A DNA stretch of 64,000 bases from Fibrobacter sp. UWB13. Its GTDB lineage: Bacteria > Fibrobacterota > Fibrobacteria > Fibrobacterales > Fibrobacteraceae. Below the pieces are notes generated by a model. It did not search any database and was not told the DNA's origin. It worked only from the letters and a program-made list of their open reading frames with translations. The position numbers and the translations under genes are program-made. The stretch spans positions 1,240,001 to 1,304,000 of the forward strand of contig NZ_FXAX01000001.1 in the NCBI RefSeq assembly GCF_900177805.1, read 5' to 3'. Below, one piece after another: positions 63,632-64,000 of this stretch. Numbering within the stretch: position 1 is the stretch's first letter; each line of letters begins with the position of its first letter.

Positions 63632-64000
63632 ATGAATATTAAAGACGCTATCTTGAGACTATTCAAGAACTTAGCTCACCCCACAGGCATCTTAGGCACC
63701 CTCATTGCCATAGCCATTCCCTTTCTTATTTACCTCGCCCCCAACATCAAGCACAGGGAAACCATCCGCCAACTGGATATAAACCTCCCACTCCCACTTT
63801 TTGGGATCCAGTTCATTCTTGGAATCGTTATTTTCTGTTTTTTGAGTAAAGATTTTAGAGAATGGCTCAAGGGAATCCTCCCCGCAAAGTCCGTGAGCAT
63901 CATGACTCTCGTATTCGCCGTCGCGGTTTCGATTTTTGCAGGCACCCAAATTGAAGCCCGGCACCGCGTCCAAAGTGACGAAAGCGTATTCATGTCGGTC
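63632..64000 (+). CDS. multi-pass membrane protein, probable glycosyltransferase-39-like (3' part outside window)
   Basis: ATG 63632 with AAGGA upstream; 123 residues visible before the window ends. Three hydrophobic segments: ~20-38 (GILGTLIAIAIPFLIYLA), ~58-78 and ~100-112. The last visible stretch GTQIEARHRVQSDESVFMSV places an acidic pair after a membrane segment, as in GT39/ArnT-type membrane glycosyltransferases (DEs/DES motif in the first outer loop). Assignment is tentative, since most of the protein is missing. Confidence 0.55.
   Translation, partial: MNIKDAILRLFKNLAHPTGILGTLIAIAIPFLIYLAPNIKHRETIRQLDINLPLPLFGIQFILGIVIFCFLSKDFREWLKGILPAKSVSIMTLVFAVAVSIFAGTQIEARHRVQSDESVFMSV

Overview
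The window looks like chromosomal DNA of a Fibrobacter-type, plant-fibre-degrading bacterium. This rests on three wall-polysaccharide proteins with long Ser-rich linkers (GH53 galactanase, expansin-like lipoprotein, GH11 xylanase), on the C-terminal sorting-type domain of the xylanase, on many SPII lipoproteins, and on Fibrobacter-like housekeeping proteins. The species assignment is inference from protein character; no database was searched. No rRNA, CRISPR array, transposase or prophage was seen. One tRNA (Gln, TTG) is present.

Layout. 0-7 kb: a left-truncated GH53 lipoprotein gene, a THUMP-like methyltransferase, ung, a CDF metal transporter, then a three-gene ATGA-coupled operon of unknown exported proteins, followed by a 560 bp AT-rich spacer with three copies of a fixed-geometry inverted repeat. 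7-17 kb: DUF4321-gatA, expansin-like lipoprotein, two unknown lipoproteins, guaB, GH11 xylanase. 17-20 kb: ispE / tRNA-Gln / rplY / pth neighbourhood, interrupted by a RhuM-family gene and a 50-residue lipoprotein. 20.3-29.1 kb: the most unusual region, a tight six-gene operon coding for a carboxynorspermidine-decarboxylase-like PLP enzyme, a fold-I PLP enzyme, an A-T-C NRPS-like protein, a STAS protein, a MATE transporter carrying an RsbW-like ATPase domain, and a membrane PP2C phosphatase. It looks like a small-molecule pathway, its exporter and a partner-switch circuit in one transcript. 29-38 kb: ftsK, a CHASE2-class III cyclase, folK-dNK-panC. 38-48 kb: rho with a long Asn-rich extension, proC, a sigma-54 activator, FecCD permease/ATPase with a TraB/GumN lipoprotein, nspC, tsaE, an unknown membrane protein, sufE. 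48-64 kb: a flavoprotein, an exported pentapeptide-repeat protein, radA, a large PAS-GGDEF-EAL-REC protein, an SDR, an XRE regulator, rlmN with a TPMT-like methyltransferase, ychJ, argC, tkt, and a right-truncated membrane protein.

Two dispersed non-coding repeat families run through the spacers. One is a 7-bp-period degenerate array (ARTRACY-like) present in at least six spacers, sometimes in opposed arms. The other is a REP-like palindrome (core ATGCCCGC...GCGGGCAT) that doubles as a terminator-like hairpin and in one case has become the C-terminal codons of a gene.

Functional links: the fibre-degrading proteins are scattered single genes, not a polysaccharide utilisation locus. Translation and tRNA modification (gatA, pth, rplY, tsaE, rlmN) and central metabolism (guaB, tkt, argC, proC, panC, folK) fill the rest.
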